In this document: piece after piece, positions 18,517 through 26,834 of the stretch | Layout of the letters: each line of letters opens with the position of its first letter | How positions within the stretch are numbered: the stretch's first letter is position 1 | DNA from: Oceanicola sp. 502str15 | GTDB lineage: Bacteria > Pseudomonadota > Alphaproteobacteria > Rhodobacterales > Rhodobacteraceae | Assembly: GCF_024105635.1 (NCBI RefSeq) | Contig: NZ_WYDQ01000001.1 | Coordinates: 3,720,501 to 3,784,500 of the forward strand | Reading direction: 5' to 3' | DNA length: 64,000 nt | Translations under genes and position numbers: made by a program | The notes under the pieces: generated by a model | The model's input: only the letters and a program-made list of their open reading frames with translations | Databases searched by the model: none | What the model was told of the DNA's origin: nothing

Positions 18517-19476
18517 ATGACGTCACGCACCCTCATCACCCTCGCCGCCATGGCCCTTCTCGCCGTGCTGCCGCCGGTGTTCTACTTCACCGGCAACGCC
18601 TTCTGGCTCGATCTGGCCACGCGGCTGGTGATCCTCGCCATCGCCGCGGTCAGCCTCAACCTGATCCTCGGCTACGGCGGGCTGGTGAGCTTCGGCCATG
18701 CCGCCTACGTCGGCCTCGGGGCCTATGCCGTCGGCATCCCGGCCTATCACTGGCTCTACGGCGGGCTCGAGCACCTCGGGCTGGCCACCACATCGGGGCT
18801 GGTCCAGATCCCGCTGGCCATGGCGGTCTGCGCCCTCTTCGCCCTCGTCACCGGCGCGATCTGCCTGCGCACCAAAGGCGTCTACTTCATCATGATCACC
18901 ATGGCCTTCGCCCAGATGGTCTATTACGCCATCGTCTCGGTCGAGGAATACGGCGGCGACGACGGGCTGGTGATCGACACCCGCTCCGAGCTGCCCGGGG
19001 TCAGCCTTGATGATCCGCTGCAACTCTTCGGCCTCGCCTATGTCTCGCTGGTGGCGGCGATGCTGATCGTGCGGATGATCACCCGCTCGCGCTTCGGCAT
19101 GGTGCTGCGCGGCGCCAAGGGCAATGCCGAGCGGGTGCAGATGATGGGGCTGAATCCTTACGCCTACCGCCTCACCGCCTACGTGATCTCCGGCGCCATG
19201 GCGGGCTACGCGGGCGCGCTGCTGGGCAACTTCACCACCTTCATCTCGCCCGAGATGATGGATTGGACCCGCTCCGGCGAGCTGATGTTCATGGTCATCC
19301 TCGGCGGCGCCTCCACCACCGGCGGCCCGGTGCTGGGCGCGGCGGCCTTCATCATCCTCGAGGAAGTGCTCAGCCACTTCACCATCTACTGGCACCTGCC
19401 CTTCGGCCTGCTGCTGATCGCCGTGGTGCTCTTCACCCGCGGCGGGCTGATGGGCATGTTCGGAGGGCGCAAATGA
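18517..19476 (+). CDS. LivM-type ABC permease
   Basis: A 319-residue permease with about eight to nine membrane segments. It carries LILGYGGLVSFGHAAYVGLGAYAVG near residue 50, the conserved LivM channel region, and the coupling segment GMVLRGAKGNAERVQMMGLN. Its stop overlaps the start of the first ATPase gene (ATGA). It completes the transmembrane core of the aromatic-acid importer. The GAGG ribosome site lies in the last bases of the preceding repeat-bearing spacer. Confidence 0.93.
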   Translation: MTSRTLITLAAMALLAVLPPVFYFTGNAFWLDLATRLVILAIAAVSLNLILGYGGLVSFGHAAYVGLGAYAVGIPAYHWLYGGLEHLGLATTSGLVQIPLAMAVCALFALVTGAICLRTKGVYFIMITMAFAQMVYYAIVSVEEYGGDDGLVIDTRSELPGVSLDDPLQLFGLAYVSLVAAMLIVRMITRSRFGMVLRGAKGNAERVQMMGLNPYAYRLTAYVISGAMAGYAGALLGNFTTFISPEMMDWTRSGELMFMVILGGASTTGGPVLGAAAFIILEEVLSHFTIYWHLPFGLLLIAVVLFTRGGLMGMFGGRK

Positions 19477-20216
19477 GCCTGCTCGAAACCCGCGGCCTGA
19501 TGAAGAGCTTCGGCGGCATCCGCGCCACCGACGACCTCACCCTTTCCGTCGAGGTGGGCGAGCTGCATGCCATCATCGGCCCCAACGGCGCGGGCAAGAC
19601 CACGCTGATCACCCAGCTCTGCGGCACCCAGACACCGGATGCCGGGCAGGTGCTGTTCAAGGGCCGCGACATCACCGCGCTGGCCCCGCACAAGCGGGCG
19701 CGCCTCGGGATCACCCGCAGCTTCCAGATCACCTCGCTGATCCTCGACATGACCGTGCTAGAAAACATCGCCCTCGCGGTGCAGGCCCGTCAGGGCTCGT
19801 CGTTCCGCTTCTTCCGGGCGGCGTCGAGCATCCCGGCGATCCGCGACCGGGCGATGGCCTTGCTCGACCGCGTCGGCCTGGCCGAGAAGGCCGCTATGGA
19901 AACCCGTGCGCTCTCCCACGGCGAGCACCGGCACATGGAAATTGCCGTGGCGCTGGCCAGCGAGGCCGAGCTGATGCTGCTCGACGAGCCCATGGCCGGC
20001 CTCGGCCCCGACGAGAGCGCCCGCATGGTGGCGCTGCTGACCGAGCTGAAGGGAAGCCACACCATCGTGCTGATCGAACACGACATGGACGCCGTCTTTG
20101 CCCTCGCCGACCGGATCTCGGTGCTGGTCTACGGCCATATCATCGCCACAGGCGACCCGGCCGCGATCCGCGCCAACAAGGAGGTCGAAGCCGCCTACCT
20201 CGGGGAGGAAGCCTGA
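19473..20216 (+). CDS. LivG-type ABC ATPase
   Basis: A 247-residue ATPase. Walker A GPNGAGKTT is at residues 36-44 and Walker B LMLLDEP is near 168. The signature is slightly degenerate (LSHGEHRHMEIA instead of LSYGEQ), which is common in LivG proteins. The switch histidine is in IEHDMD. The C-terminal VEAAYLGE is the usual LivG ending. It powers the importer together with the LivF-type subunit and overlaps that gene by one base. Confidence 0.94.
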   Translation: MSLLETRGLMKSFGGIRATDDLTLSVEVGELHAIIGPNGAGKTTLITQLCGTQTPDAGQVLFKGRDITALAPHKRARLGITRSFQITSLILDMTVLENIALAVQARQGSSFRFFRAASSIPAIRDRAMALLDRVGLAEKAAMETRALSHGEHRHMEIAVALASEAELMLLDEPMAGLGPDESARMVALLTELKGSHTIVLIEHDMDAVFALADRISVLVYGHIIATGDPAAIRANKEVEAAYLGEEA

Positions 20217-20917
20217 TGCTGAAGGTCGAAGGCCTCCAGGCCCATTACGGCCCCTCCCAGGCGCTGTTCGACATCTCGCTCGAGGTCGGCGCCGGGCAGG
20301 TGGTGACGCTGCTGGGACGCAACGGCATGGGCAAGACCACCACCATCAGCGCGATCATGGGCATCCGAAAGCCCTCCGCCGGGCGCATCCGCCTCGACGG
20401 CACCGAACTGGCCGGCATGCCCTCGCACCGCATCGCCAATCTCGGGCTGGGGCTGGTGCCGGAGGGGCGGCAGATCTTTCCCAACCTCACCGCGCGTGAA
20501 AACCTCGTGGCCACCGCCTCCAACCACCTCGACCAGCCCGAACCCTGGACGGAAGCACGGGTCTACGCGATGTTCCCCGAGCTGGAGGCGCGGGCGTCGT
20601 CCATGGGCAACCTGCTGTCGGGCGGCGAGCAGCAGATGCTCGCGATCGGCCGGGCGCTGATGACCAACCCGCGCCTGCTTATCCTCGACGAGGCCACCGA
20701 GGGCCTCGCCCCGCTGGTGCGCGCCCGGATCTGGGAGGCCCTCGGCGCGATCCGCGACACCGGCCTGTCGATCCTCGTGGTCGACAAGAACCTGCGCGAC
20801 CTGATGCGGCTGGCCGATCGGCACGTGGTGATCCAGCGCGGCGAAACCGTCTGGCAGGGCAGTTCGGCCGAGCTGGAGGCCGACGGCGCGGCACGGGAGC
20901 GATACCTGGGGCTGTAG
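20216..20917 (+). CDS. LivF-type ABC ATPase
   Basis: A 233-residue ATPase, the usual LivF length. Walker A GRNGMGKTT is near residues 36-44, the signature LSGGEQQMLAIGRAL near 133, and Walker B LLILDEATEGLAP near 153, as in other LivF proteins. The family ending with RYLGL is intact. Its stop codon TAG starts the sequence TAGGGCG, and a long palindromic repeat follows within about 25 bases and may end transcription. Confidence 0.94.
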   Translation: MLKVEGLQAHYGPSQALFDISLEVGAGQVVTLLGRNGMGKTTTISAIMGIRKPSAGRIRLDGTELAGMPSHRIANLGLGLVPEGRQIFPNLTARENLVATASNHLDQPEPWTEARVYAMFPELEARASSMGNLLSGGEQQMLAIGRALMTNPRLLILDEATEGLAPLVRARIWEALGAIRDTGLSILVVDKNLRDLMRLADRHVVIQRGETVWQGSSAELEADGAARERYLGL

Positions 20918-20940
20918 GGCGCGGTCATCCTCGGGGCGCA

Positions 20941-21009
20941 GTCATCCTCGGGCTTGACCCGAGGATCTCTCGACCGTCAGGGGATCCTCGGGTCAAGCCC
21001 GAGGATGAC
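20941..21009. repeat. paired palindromic repeat (REP-like) between convergent operons
   Basis: A 27-base unit beginning GTCATCCTCGGGCTTGACCC at 20941-20967 is repeated as its exact reverse complement at 20983-21009, with a 15-base spacer. Each unit also folds on itself (TCCTCGGG with CCCGAGGA). A partial third copy, GTCATCCTCGGGG, starts at 20923. A related unit with one base change is at 48664. It sits between convergent genes and could act as a two-way terminator. Confidence 0.85.
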
Positions 21010-21039
21010 GGCCCGCAACCAAAATCAGTCAAGCCCTCT

Positions 21040-21276
21040 TCAGAACGCCTTGAAGGTCAGCGTCGTCAGCGTCCGCTCCACGCCCTTCACCTTCGATACG
21101 TTCTCCGAGATGAACTGGCCGATATCCACGTCCTCGGGCGGGTAGAGCTTCATCAGCAAGTCCCATTCGCCGGAGGTCGAGTAGAGCTCCGAGTGGATTT
21201 CCTCCAGCACAAGGGCCTTGGCCACCTCGTAGGTGGTGCCCGGGGTGCAGCGGATCTGGACGAAAATGGCGCTCAT
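21040..21276 (-). CDS. stand-alone Lrp/AsnC ligand-binding (RAM) domain protein
   Basis: A 78-residue protein that is only the alpha-beta effector domain of Lrp/AsnC regulators (AsnC_trans_reg); there is no DNA-binding helix-turn-helix. The pattern begins SAIFVQIRCTPGTTYEVA and has the typical GEWDLLMKLYPPEDVDIGQF core. Such stand-alone domains form octamer-like rings and may bind small ligands or modulate full-length Lrp proteins. It lies downstream of pxpA on the same strand with a 34-base gap, so it may be part of that operon. Confidence 0.85.
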   Translation of the reverse strand: MSAIFVQIRCTPGTTYEVAKALVLEEIHSELYSTSGEWDLLMKLYPPEDVDIGQFISENVSKVKGVERTLTTLTFKAF

Positions 21277-21310
21277 ATCTGGTCTCCTCGGGTGTCAGGC
21301 TAGCCAGAAA

Positions 21311-22069
21311 TCAGAGCGGCGCAAGCGCCCATCCGGCACCCTCCAGCCGCGCCCGCACGGCGCGGGCAATCGCCAGCGCCTCGGGGCCGTCGCCGTGCAG
21401 GCAGATGCTGTCGATCCGGGTCGGGATCTGCTTGCCGCTTGTGGCGATGATCGCCTGCGCCTCCACCATCCGCAGCACCCGCGCAGCGGCTTCGTCAGGG
21501 TCGTGGATCATGGCGCCGGGCTTCTTGCGGTCGACCAAAGTGGCATCTTCCTCGTAGCCCCGGTCGGCAAAGATCTCGCAGGCGATCTGCGCCCCCAGCG
21601 CCTCGGCGGCGCGTTGCTGGGCGGTCTGGGCAATGGTCATCAGCACGAGGTCTGGCTTCACCGCCAGCGCCGCCTCGTAGCAGGCCCGCGCCATGGCCTC
21701 GTCTTCCGCCGCCATGTTGGCCAGCGCCCCGTGCAGCTTGAGGTGGCGCACCGTGCCCCCGGCGCGGGCCGCAACCGCCATCGCTGCCCCGAGCTGATAG
21801 GTCACCAGATTGCCAAGCTCCTGCGACGAAAGCGAAATCCGCCGCCGCCCAAAGCCCTGCAAGTCCGCAAACCCCGGATGCGCCCCGATGCCGACGCCCC
21901 GGCGCAGCGCCTCGCCCATGGTGGCGGCCATCGTATCGGCATCCCCGGCATGAAAGCCGCAGGCCACGTTGGCCGATGTCACCACCTTCAGGATCTCTGC
22001 ATCCTGCCCCATGACCCAGGGGCCGAAACTTTCGCCCATGTCGGCGTTCAGGTCGATCGTCCGGGTCAT
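21311..22069 (-). CDS. pxpA: 5-oxoprolinase subunit PxpA (LamB/YcsF family)
   Basis: A 252-residue protein with the family signature IDLNADMGESFGPW at the N-terminus, then ANVACGFHAGDADTM and VGIGAHPGFADLQGFGRR. PxpA works with PxpB and PxpC to hydrolyse 5-oxoproline to glutamate with ATP. The ATG at 22069 overlaps the pxpC stop (ATGA). The operon order here is pxpB, pxpC, pxpA, with no biotin carboxylase genes next to it. Its placement in an aromatic degradation region is unexpected, so another lactam- or CoA-linked role is possible. Confidence 0.9.
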   Translation of the reverse strand: MTRTIDLNADMGESFGPWVMGQDAEILKVVTSANVACGFHAGDADTMAATMGEALRRGVGIGAHPGFADLQGFGRRRISLSSQELGNLVTYQLGAAMAVAARAGGTVRHLKLHGALANMAAEDEAMARACYEAALAVKPDLVLMTIAQTAQQRAAEALGAQIACEIFADRGYEEDATLVDRKKPGAMIHDPDEAAARVLRMVEAQAIIATSGKQIPTRIDSICLHGDGPEALAIARAVRARLEGAGWALAPL

Positions 22070-23082
22070 TCGTCCTCCAACTCGTTGCCGCCTGTCACGC
22101 CGCTCACCAATTGGTAGCTCAGCAGGTCGGGAATGTCGCGGGGGTCGCGCAGGCGCGGGCGCAGGGCCTTGCGCAGCCGCGCCTGCACCGCCGCCTCGCT
22201 CTCCCACGCAGCATCCGCCTCGGCAAGGCTCACCTCCTGAAAGCGCAGCGCCTCGCCCGCCTGCGCCTGCGCCAGCCGGGGCAGGTCGGCGGCAATCACC
22301 GTGCCGATCCGCGGGTAGCCACCCACGGTCTGGCTCTCGGCCAGCAGCACGTAGGGGCGTCCGTCACCCGTCATCTGGATGTCGCCGCCAGTGATGAAAT
22401 CCGAGGCGAGGCCGCTGGTCTCGCTCTCGAAGGCCGGGCCCTCGAAATCCAGCCGCACCCCCTGCCGGTTGGCCTGCGGTGCCCGGCTGAACTCGGTGCC
22501 GAAGAACCGCGCCCGCACCTCGGGCGCAAACAGCCCGCTCTGCGGCCCCGGCATCACCCGCAGCGCCCCGCCGCCCAGCCGTGGCTCCGGCTCCAGAACA
22601 AGCGCCGCGGCCTCGGGCGCATCATCCGGGCCCAGCGCGATGTCGTCGCCCGCCGCCACAAAACGCCCGACCCCGGCCAGCAGGTGCGCCGCCCGCGCGC
22701 CCAGCCATTCCTCGCCCAGAACGCCCCCCGCGAAGGCAAGGTAGCCATAGGCCCCGGCCTGCGCGCCGCCGACCCGCAGCACCTCGCCGGGGGCGAGCAG
22801 CGCGGTTTCGCAATGGCCCAGCGGGCGGCCCTCGATCTCGGCCTTCATCCGTGCGCCGGTGAGGCAGATGCGGGTTGGCGCATCCACCGCAAACCGCCCG
22901 CCCGCGCCGGCCATTTCCAGCGCCGCCAGCGGGTGGTGCTGCCCCAGCAGCGCGGCGGCCTCCAGCAGCGCCAGCCGGTCGGCCGCGCCACCGCGCGCAA
23001 GGCCCTTGGCAATCCATCCCGGCCGGCCCATGTCCTGCACAGTCACACCCGGGGCGATGTCGAGCACCCGCAGCACGCTCAT
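22066..23082 (-). CDS. pxpC: 5-oxoprolinase subunit PxpC (biotin-dependent carboxyltransferase family)
   Basis: A 338-residue protein of the KipA/allophanate hydrolase subunit 2 family. Recognisable segments are VTVQDMGRPGWIAKGLARGG at the start, the central GYLAFAGGV, and MTGDGRPYVLLAESQTVGGYP near the C-terminus. It forms a complex with PxpB. The ATG at 23082 overlaps the pxpB stop by 4 bases. Confidence 0.9.
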   Translation of the reverse strand: MSVLRVLDIAPGVTVQDMGRPGWIAKGLARGGAADRLALLEAAALLGQHHPLAALEMAGAGGRFAVDAPTRICLTGARMKAEIEGRPLGHCETALLAPGEVLRVGGAQAGAYGYLAFAGGVLGEEWLGARAAHLLAGVGRFVAAGDDIALGPDDAPEAAALVLEPEPRLGGGALRVMPGPQSGLFAPEVRARFFGTEFSRAPQANRQGVRLDFEGPAFESETSGLASDFITGGDIQMTGDGRPYVLLAESQTVGGYPRIGTVIAADLPRLAQAQAGEALRFQEVSLAEADAAWESEAAVQARLRKALRPRLRDPRDIPDLLSYQLVSGVTGGNELEDE

Positions 23083-23795
23083 GCCGCGCCCTCGCAGATT
23101 GCCCCGCCCAGCGGCTCCCCCTCCAGCGCCTCCACCTCGCCCGCCGTCACCGCCTCGAAGCGCAGTGCATCGCCGGGGGAGAGCACAAAGGGCGCCTCCG
23201 CCTCGCGCCGGAAGGGGCGAAAGGCGCAGCGCCCGACCATCCGCCAGCCGGTCACGGTATCGGTCGGAAACAGCACAAGCTGGCGCACCGCCACCACCAG
23301 CGCCCCGGCGGGCACCTTCGGGGTGAGGTCGCGCTGGCGCGGTATGTTCCAATGTTCCGGCAGGTAGCCGAGGTAGGGCATCCCCGGCGCAAAGCCGATC
23401 GCCCGCACCCGCAGCTCCGCCGCCAGCAGCTCGGCGCGCGCCTCCGCCTCCGTCAACCCGGCCAGCTCAGCGGCCTCCGCCAGCGGCTCCCCCTCCAGCG
23501 CCACCGGCACCCGCCACAGCCTGCGCGGCGGCGGGTCGTACAGCCCGCCCCAGTCCTGCGCCGCCAGCAGCGCCTCCGCCCCGGCCACAACCTCGGCCCG
23601 CGTGCGCCTGCCGGGGTCGAAGCGCAGCAGCACCGAGGCCAGCGCCGGGGCCACCTCCTCGGCCAGCCCCTCCGCCTCCGCCGCAAAGCGGGCCACCGCC
23701 GCGCTCGCCTGCGGGCTGACTGCGCGGGCAAAGCGCACCAGCACGCCATCCTGCCCGAGCGGCAGCACTTCCGGGGTGATCTCGGCTCCATCCAT
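23079..23795 (-). CDS. pxpB: 5-oxoprolinase subunit PxpB (KipI/allophanate hydrolase subunit 1 family)
   Basis: A 238-residue protein of the KipI family. Conserved parts are PLGQDGVLVRF near the start, IGFAPGMPYLGYLPEHWNIP near residue 140, VPAGALVVAVRQLVLFPTDT, and GWRMVGRC near the end. The ATG at 23795 is chosen over a longer frame to 23951, because the longer one would run through the promoter region of the opposite ligase gene. It is the first gene of the operon and shares its upstream region with benzoate-CoA ligase. Confidence 0.9.
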   Translation of the reverse strand: MDGAEITPEVLPLGQDGVLVRFARAVSPQASAAVARFAAEAEGLAEEVAPALASVLLRFDPGRRTRAEVVAGAEALLAAQDWGGLYDPPPRRLWRVPVALEGEPLAEAAELAGLTEAEARAELLAAELRVRAIGFAPGMPYLGYLPEHWNIPRQRDLTPKVPAGALVVAVRQLVLFPTDTVTGWRMVGRCAFRPFRREAEAPFVLSPGDALRFEAVTAGEVEALEGEPLGGAICEGAA

Positions 23796-23832
23796 ACCCC
23801 CAGTCTCCCCCGGCCAACCTCCGCCTACAATA

Positions 23833-23897
23833 TGCACAAAAATGCAAAGTTGCGCGACGACGCTTGATCGGCTCGGCGCAATGTGCACTATAACGCA
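23833..23897. promoter_or_regulatory. two BoxR-like operators between pxpB and benzoate-CoA ligase
   Basis: TGCACAAAAATGCA at 23833-23846 is a perfect TGCA-N6-TGCA site. TGCACTATAACGCA at 23884-23897 matches 7 of 8 fixed bases. TATAAC inside the second resembles a -10 element for the ligase. BoxR and BzdR are described as binding TGCA direct repeats with this spacing. The sites lie in the divergent region, so pxpBCA could also be affected. Confidence 0.7.
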
Positions 23898-23950
23898 CAT
23901 ACAGGGAGGAGGCGCGATTCTGCGGAGTCGCGTCAGGGAGGACGACGCCA

Positions 23951-25489
23951 ATGAACAGCAACGCAGCCCTTTATTTTGTCGATCGCCACGTAGCAGAGGG
24001 CCGGGCCGACAAGCCCGCCTTCCGCGAGGCCGATGGCGAGAGGCGCAGCCTGACTTACGGACAACTGTCTGAGGAAACGGCCAAATTCGCCGGGGCGCTC
24101 ACCCGCCACGGGGTCCGCCGCGAGGAGCGGGTGGCGATGATCCTGCGCGACCAGATCGAGTTTCCGGTGGTCTTCTGGGGCGCGCTCAAGGCGGGCGCGA
24201 TCCCGGTGCCGCTCAACACCCTGCTCGCCGCGCCGGTCTACGAAGCGATCCTCGCCGACAGCCGCGCCTCCATCCTGGTGGTCTCGCAAGAGATGTGGCC
24301 CACCGTGGCCCCCGCCACCGAGGGCAACCCCTTCCTGCGCGCCATCGTGGTCGTGGGCGAAGCCCCCGAGGGCACCGAGTCCTACCAGGCCTTCACCGCA
24401 GGCGCGCCGTCCATGGAGCCGGTCGTGGCCCATGACGACGAACTCGCCTTCTGGCTCTACTCCTCCGGCTCCACCGGCACCCCCAAGGGAGTGCGCCATG
24501 TGCACGGCTCGCTGAAGGCCACCGCCGACACCTTCGGGCGCGACGTGCTGGGCATCCGCGAGGACGACACGGTGTATTCCGCCGCCAAGATGTTCTTCGC
24601 CTATGGGCTGGGCAACGCCATGTCCTTCCCCATGTCGGTCGGGGCCACCACGGTGATCTACGGCGGCCGCCCCACGCCCGACGCCTGCTTTGCCATCATG
24701 GCCGACGAAAAACCCACCATCTTCTGCGGCGTGCCCACGCTCTTTGCCGCGCTGGTCGCCGCCCAACAGAAGGCCGGCGGCGCGCCCGCCCATGCCATCC
24801 GCCTCTGCACCTCCGCAGGCGAGGCCCTGCCGCGCGAGATCGGCGAGCGCTGGGAGTCGCTCTGGAAGGCGCAGATCGTAGATGGCGTCGGCTCCACCGA
24901 GATGCTCCACATCTTCCTCTCCAACCGCCCGGGCGACTGCGTCTATGGCACCTCGGGCACGGCGGTGCCGGGCTACGAGGTGCGGCTGGTCGACGAGCAT
25001 GACGAGGCCGTGGCCGATGGCGAGGTGGGCGAACTCCTCGTGCGCGGCCCCTCCGCCGCCGAGGGCTACTGGTGCCGCCGCGCCAAGAGCCAGGACACCT
25101 TCCAGGGCCATTGGACCCGCACCGGCGACAAGTATGAGCGCACCCCCGAGGGCCGCTACATCTACTGCGGGCGCACCGACGACATGTTCAAGGTCTCCGG
25201 CATCTGGGTCTCGCCCTTCGAGGTCGAGCAGGCGCTGGTCGAGCATCCGGCGGTGCTCGAGGCCGCTGTGGTGGCCCGCGCCGACGAGAAGGGGCTGGAT
25301 AAACCCGCCGCCTTCATCGTGCTCAAGGAGGGGGCCGATCCCGCCGTCGCCGCCGAGCTGAAGGATCTGGTGAAGGAGAAGATCGGCATGTGGAAATACC
25401 CGCGCTGGGTCGAGGTGGTCGACGAGTTGCCCAAAACCGCCACCGGCAAGATCCAGCGGTTCAAACTGCGCGAAGGAGAACCCGCATGA
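23951..25489 (+). CDS. bclA: benzoate-CoA ligase
   Basis: A 512-residue AMP-forming ligase that makes benzoyl-CoA, the first step of the aerobic box pathway. It has YSSGSTGTPKGVRH near residue 176, DGVGSTEMLHIFLSNR near 315, RTGDKYE near 395, and the C-terminal catalytic lysine in PKTATGKIQRFK. Its ribosome site GGGAGG lies in the sequence before the ATG at 23951. The gene is immediately downstream of BoxR-like operators and heads the run leading to boxCBA. It is a clear paralogue of the ligase at 14607. Benzoate as substrate is inferred from the linked boxABC genes. Confidence 0.93.
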   Translation: MNSNAALYFVDRHVAEGRADKPAFREADGERRSLTYGQLSEETAKFAGALTRHGVRREERVAMILRDQIEFPVVFWGALKAGAIPVPLNTLLAAPVYEAILADSRASILVVSQEMWPTVAPATEGNPFLRAIVVVGEAPEGTESYQAFTAGAPSMEPVVAHDDELAFWLYSSGSTGTPKGVRHVHGSLKATADTFGRDVLGIREDDTVYSAAKMFFAYGLGNAMSFPMSVGATTVIYGGRPTPDACFAIMADEKPTIFCGVPTLFAALVAAQQKAGGAPAHAIRLCTSAGEALPREIGERWESLWKAQIVDGVGSTEMLHIFLSNRPGDCVYGTSGTAVPGYEVRLVDEHDEAVADGEVGELLVRGPSAAEGYWCRRAKSQDTFQGHWTRTGDKYERTPEGRYIYCGRTDDMFKVSGIWVSPFEVEQALVEHPAVLEAAVVARADEKGLDKPAAFIVLKEGADPAVAAELKDLVKEKIGMWKYPRWVEVVDELPKTATGKIQRFKLREGEPA

Positions 25490-26295
25490 TCCCCTTTCCC
25501 GGCAAGGGCCGTCTCACCGCCGCAGGCAAGTCGCTCGAATGGCAGAGCTGGGGCGGCGAGGCGTCCGCCCCGGTGATCGTCCTGCTGCACGAGGGCCTCG
25601 GCTGCCTCGCCCTCTGGCGCGACATCCCCGAGCGTCTCGCTGCCGCCACTGGCCTGCGCGTCTTCGCCTTCTCCCGCGCGGGCTACGGCCAGTCCGACCC
25701 CGCCGATCTGCCCCGCCCGCTCGACTATATGACCCGCGAAGCCACCGAGGTGCTGCCGCAAGTGCTCGCCGAGGTCGGCGCCGATCAATTCATCCTCATG
25801 GGCCACTCCGACGGTGCCACCATCGCCGCCGAATACGCAGGCCGCCATGCCGACCACCGCATTCGCGGCCTCGTCCTCATGGCCCCGCATTTCTTCACAG
25901 AGCCCGCCGGTCTGGCTGCCATCGCCGCCGCCCGCGACAGCTTCGAGTCCGATCTCAAGCCCCGCATGGCCAAGTATCACACCGACCCGGAAGCCACCTT
26001 CCGCGGCTGGAACGACGCCTGGCTCGCTCCCGGCTTCCGCGATTGGCACGTGGGCGAGGTCGTCGACTACCTGCGCGTGCCCTGCCTCGTGATCCAGGGG
26101 GCCGATGACCAATATGGCACCCTCGCGCAGGTCGAAGAGGTCGAAACCCGCAGCTACGCGCCCGTCGACGTGGCCATCCTCCCCGACTGCCGCCACAGCC
26201 CCCATCTCGACCAGCCCCAGGCCGTGCTCGATGCCGTGGCCGAGTTTTCCGCCCGGCTGATCCGGCTGGAGCGCGAAGAGGTCGTGCCCGCGTGA
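25486..26295 (+). CDS. alpha/beta hydrolase of the box cluster
   Basis: A 269-residue alpha/beta hydrolase without signal peptide. The oxyanion region is VLLHEGLGCLALWRDIPERL, the nucleophile elbow is GHSDGA (serine near residue 107), and the likely catalytic histidine is in DCRHSPHLDQP near 235. It overlaps the ligase stop (ATGA) and the next gene, so it is co-translated with benzoate genes. Box clusters often carry such a hydrolase, proposed to clear lactone or thioester by-products of benzoyl-CoA epoxidation; that role is inference. Confidence 0.85.
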   Translation: MIPFPGKGRLTAAGKSLEWQSWGGEASAPVIVLLHEGLGCLALWRDIPERLAAATGLRVFAFSRAGYGQSDPADLPRPLDYMTREATEVLPQVLAEVGADQFILMGHSDGATIAAEYAGRHADHRIRGLVLMAPHFFTEPAGLAAIAAARDSFESDLKPRMAKYHTDPEATFRGWNDAWLAPGFRDWHVGEVVDYLRVPCLVIQGADDQYGTLAQVEEVETRSYAPVDVAILPDCRHSPHLDQPQAVLDAVAEFSARLIRLEREEVVPA

Positions 26296-26717
26296 GCGCC
26301 ACGCCCGAATACGCCTACGTCCCCGGCCAGACCCCGCGCCACCCCGAGGGCGCGTTCGATGCCCTGCGCGACACCGTCGATCCCGAGCCGATGCAGTCTC
26401 AGGCGCTGCGCACCGGGCTCGACTGGATCGACGCGGGCTATTTCTGGGAGGCCCACGAGGTGCTCGAGCCGGTGTGGCTGGTGCTGCCCGATGGCCCCGA
26501 CCGTACCGGCATCCAGGCCCTGATCCAGCTCGCCAACGCCGGCCTCAAGCAGCGGATGCAGCGCCCCGAGGCCGCCCTGCGCCTCTGCGGCATCGCCGCC
26601 CGCCTGATCGAGGAAGCTGCCCCCTTCACCACCCCGCACCGCCCCGCCGGGTGGTTCTCCCTCCGGCTGGAGTCGATTCGGGGTGCGGTGGAAATCGCGC
26701 GAAATAGTGCAATATAG
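26292..26717 (+). CDS. DUF309 family protein
   Basis: A 141-residue, probably all-helical protein with the DUF309 signature YFWEAHEVLEPVW near residue 50 and GIQALIQLANAGLKQ after it. It is coupled to the hydrolase (ATGA overlap). Its last codons are part of a BoxR-like operator for boxC. Biochemical function is unknown; conserved Glu and His in the EAHE motif suggest metal binding, which I infer only from the motif. Confidence 0.85.
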   Translation: MSATPEYAYVPGQTPRHPEGAFDALRDTVDPEPMQSQALRTGLDWIDAGYFWEAHEVLEPVWLVLPDGPDRTGIQALIQLANAGLKQRMQRPEAALRLCGIAARLIEEAAPFTTPHRPAGWFSLRLESIRGAVEIARNSAI

Positions 26718-26773
26718 TGCAAAGTACAGGCTGAAATCCGGCCAATCCGCCCCGTAATATGAAGTATTATGCA
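26708..26773. promoter_or_regulatory. BoxR-like operators upstream of boxC
   Basis: TGCAATATAGTGCA at 26708-26721 is a perfect TGCA-N6-TGCA site and overlaps the end of the DUF309 gene. TGAAGTATTATGCA at 26760-26773 matches 7 of 8 fixed bases. The same area holds the inverted repeat TAATA-N5-TATTA (26755-26769). The boxC start codon is 61 bases further on. Confidence 0.7.
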
Positions 26774-26834
26774 AAATATCCGTTTACTCCGGCCCTGCCA
26801 GCCGGTAAAAAGCGGAAACAGGAGGAAACGCGCC

